Shown: positions 4,850-5,206 of the stretch, in pieces
How positions within the stretch are numbered: position 1 is the stretch's first letter
How the letters are laid out: every line of letters starts with the position of its first letter
Origin: Candidatus Krumholzibacteriia bacterium
GTDB lineage: Bacteria; Krumholzibacteriota; Krumholzibacteria; WVZY01; JAKEHA01
Length of the DNA stretch: 5,206 nt
Direction of reading: 5' to 3'
NCBI GenBank assembly: GCA_029863355.1
Contig: JAOTVO010000201.1
Location: 1 to 5,206, forward strand
The notes under the pieces: model-generated
The model's database searches: none
Seen by the model: the letters and a program-made list of their open reading frames with translations, nothing else
What the model was told of the DNA's origin: nothing
Made by a program: the position numbers and the translations under genes

Positions 4850-5206
4850 TCACTTGCCGATGAGGCGCAACATGTCCACCATGCGAGCCGAATAGCCGAA
4901 CTCGTTGTCGTACCAGGCCAGCACCTTCACGAGGTTATCCGCCATCACCATCGTCGAGAGCGCGTCGAACACCGCCGAGTGCGGGTTACCGATCACGTCG
5001 ACGGACACGATGGGGTCCTCCGTGTACTCGATGATCCCCTTCATCGCGCCCCGCGCCGCCCCCGCGACCGCATTATTGATATCGGCCGCCGTACACGATT
5101 TCTCCAGCTCCACGGTGAGATCGACGAGCGATCCGTCCGAGGTGGGCACGCGCACCGCCATGCCGTCGAGCTTGCCGGCCAGCTCGGGCAACACCTTGCT
5201 CACCGC
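4850..5206 (-). CDS. gap: Glyceraldehyde-3-phosphate dehydrogenase, C-terminal part (runs off the window edge)
   Basis: The last 118 residues of a type I GAPDH, which makes 1,3-bisphosphoglycerate from glyceraldehyde 3-phosphate with NAD(P). The visible part is the C-terminal half of the catalytic domain: GKLDGMAVRVPT with the phosphate-binding arginine, the VDLTVEL strand, GIIEYTEDPIVS, VIGNPHSAVFDALSTMV and WYDNEFGYSARMVDML near the end. The family usually has NEWGYS at the last motif; here it is NEFGYS, a conservative change. The catalytic Cys-Thr motif and the Rossmann nucleotide domain lie outside the window, so the cofactor preference and start cannot be judged. The GTG at 5203-5201 is an internal valine codon, not a start. 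The gene ends in TGA, 13 nt before pgk, and is the first visible gene of the gap-pgk-tpiA run. Confidence 0.96.
   Translation of the reverse strand, partial: AVSKVLPELAGKLDGMAVRVPTSDGSLVDLTVELEKSCTAADINNAVAGAARGAMKGIIEYTEDPIVSVDVIGNPHSAVFDALSTMVMADNLVKVLAWYDNEFGYSARMVDMLRLIGK

Noticed and set aside
3010..4863. Long plus-strand open frame (617 codons) opposite tpiA and pgk
   Set aside because: It lies antisense to two fully intact glycolytic genes and shows no family motif; GC-rich codon bias keeps the opposite frame open.

Overview
This is a high-GC bacterial chromosomal window in which every gene I can support lies on the minus strand, so it reads from high to low coordinates. The core is a conserved housekeeping block: the 3' end of gap (glyceraldehyde-3-phosphate dehydrogenase), then pgk, tpiA, secG and a tRNA-Leu(GAG). 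The genes are tightly packed (13 nt between gap and pgk, 12 nt between pgk and tpiA, 18 nt between secG and the tRNA). Strong codon bias to G/C, a GTG start on tpiA and this gene order fit a GC-rich member of the Proteobacteria in the broad sense or a related phylum. I cannot name a genus.

Layout from right to left. 5206-4850: gap, truncated by the window edge. 4836-3625: pgk. 3612-2839: tpiA. 2838-2733: a gap of about 106 nt with a terminator-like hairpin plus T5. 2732-2349: secG. 2330-2244: tRNA-Leu with encoded CCA. 2243-2099: a structured intergenic stretch with a GC-rich hairpin and a perfect 11-bp inverted repeat just before a ribosome-binding site. 2098-677: an exported DUF4139-family protein of unknown function. 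676-453: no intact gene, but a promoter-like site, a ribosome-binding site and an ATG. 452-237: the C-terminal remnant of a tyrosine recombinase. 236-76: non-coding DNA rich in dyads, with a sigma70-like promoter at its upstream edge and a GTTAGGC core-site motif. 75-1: the start of an unidentified ORF that runs off the window.

The glycolytic genes catalyse three consecutive steps of lower glycolysis/gluconeogenesis and are probably co-transcribed. secG (Sec translocon) and tRNA-Leu follow, as secG and leuU do in E. coli.

The most interesting part is the left 450 bases. There the order is integrase remnant, then promoter, dyad-rich DNA, GTTAGGC, ribosome-binding site and a new ORF, all on one strand. 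This resembles a degraded integron whose integrase points the same way as its cassettes (the 'inverted integrase' layout), but it is an inference: the integrase is only a fragment and no complete attC site is visible.
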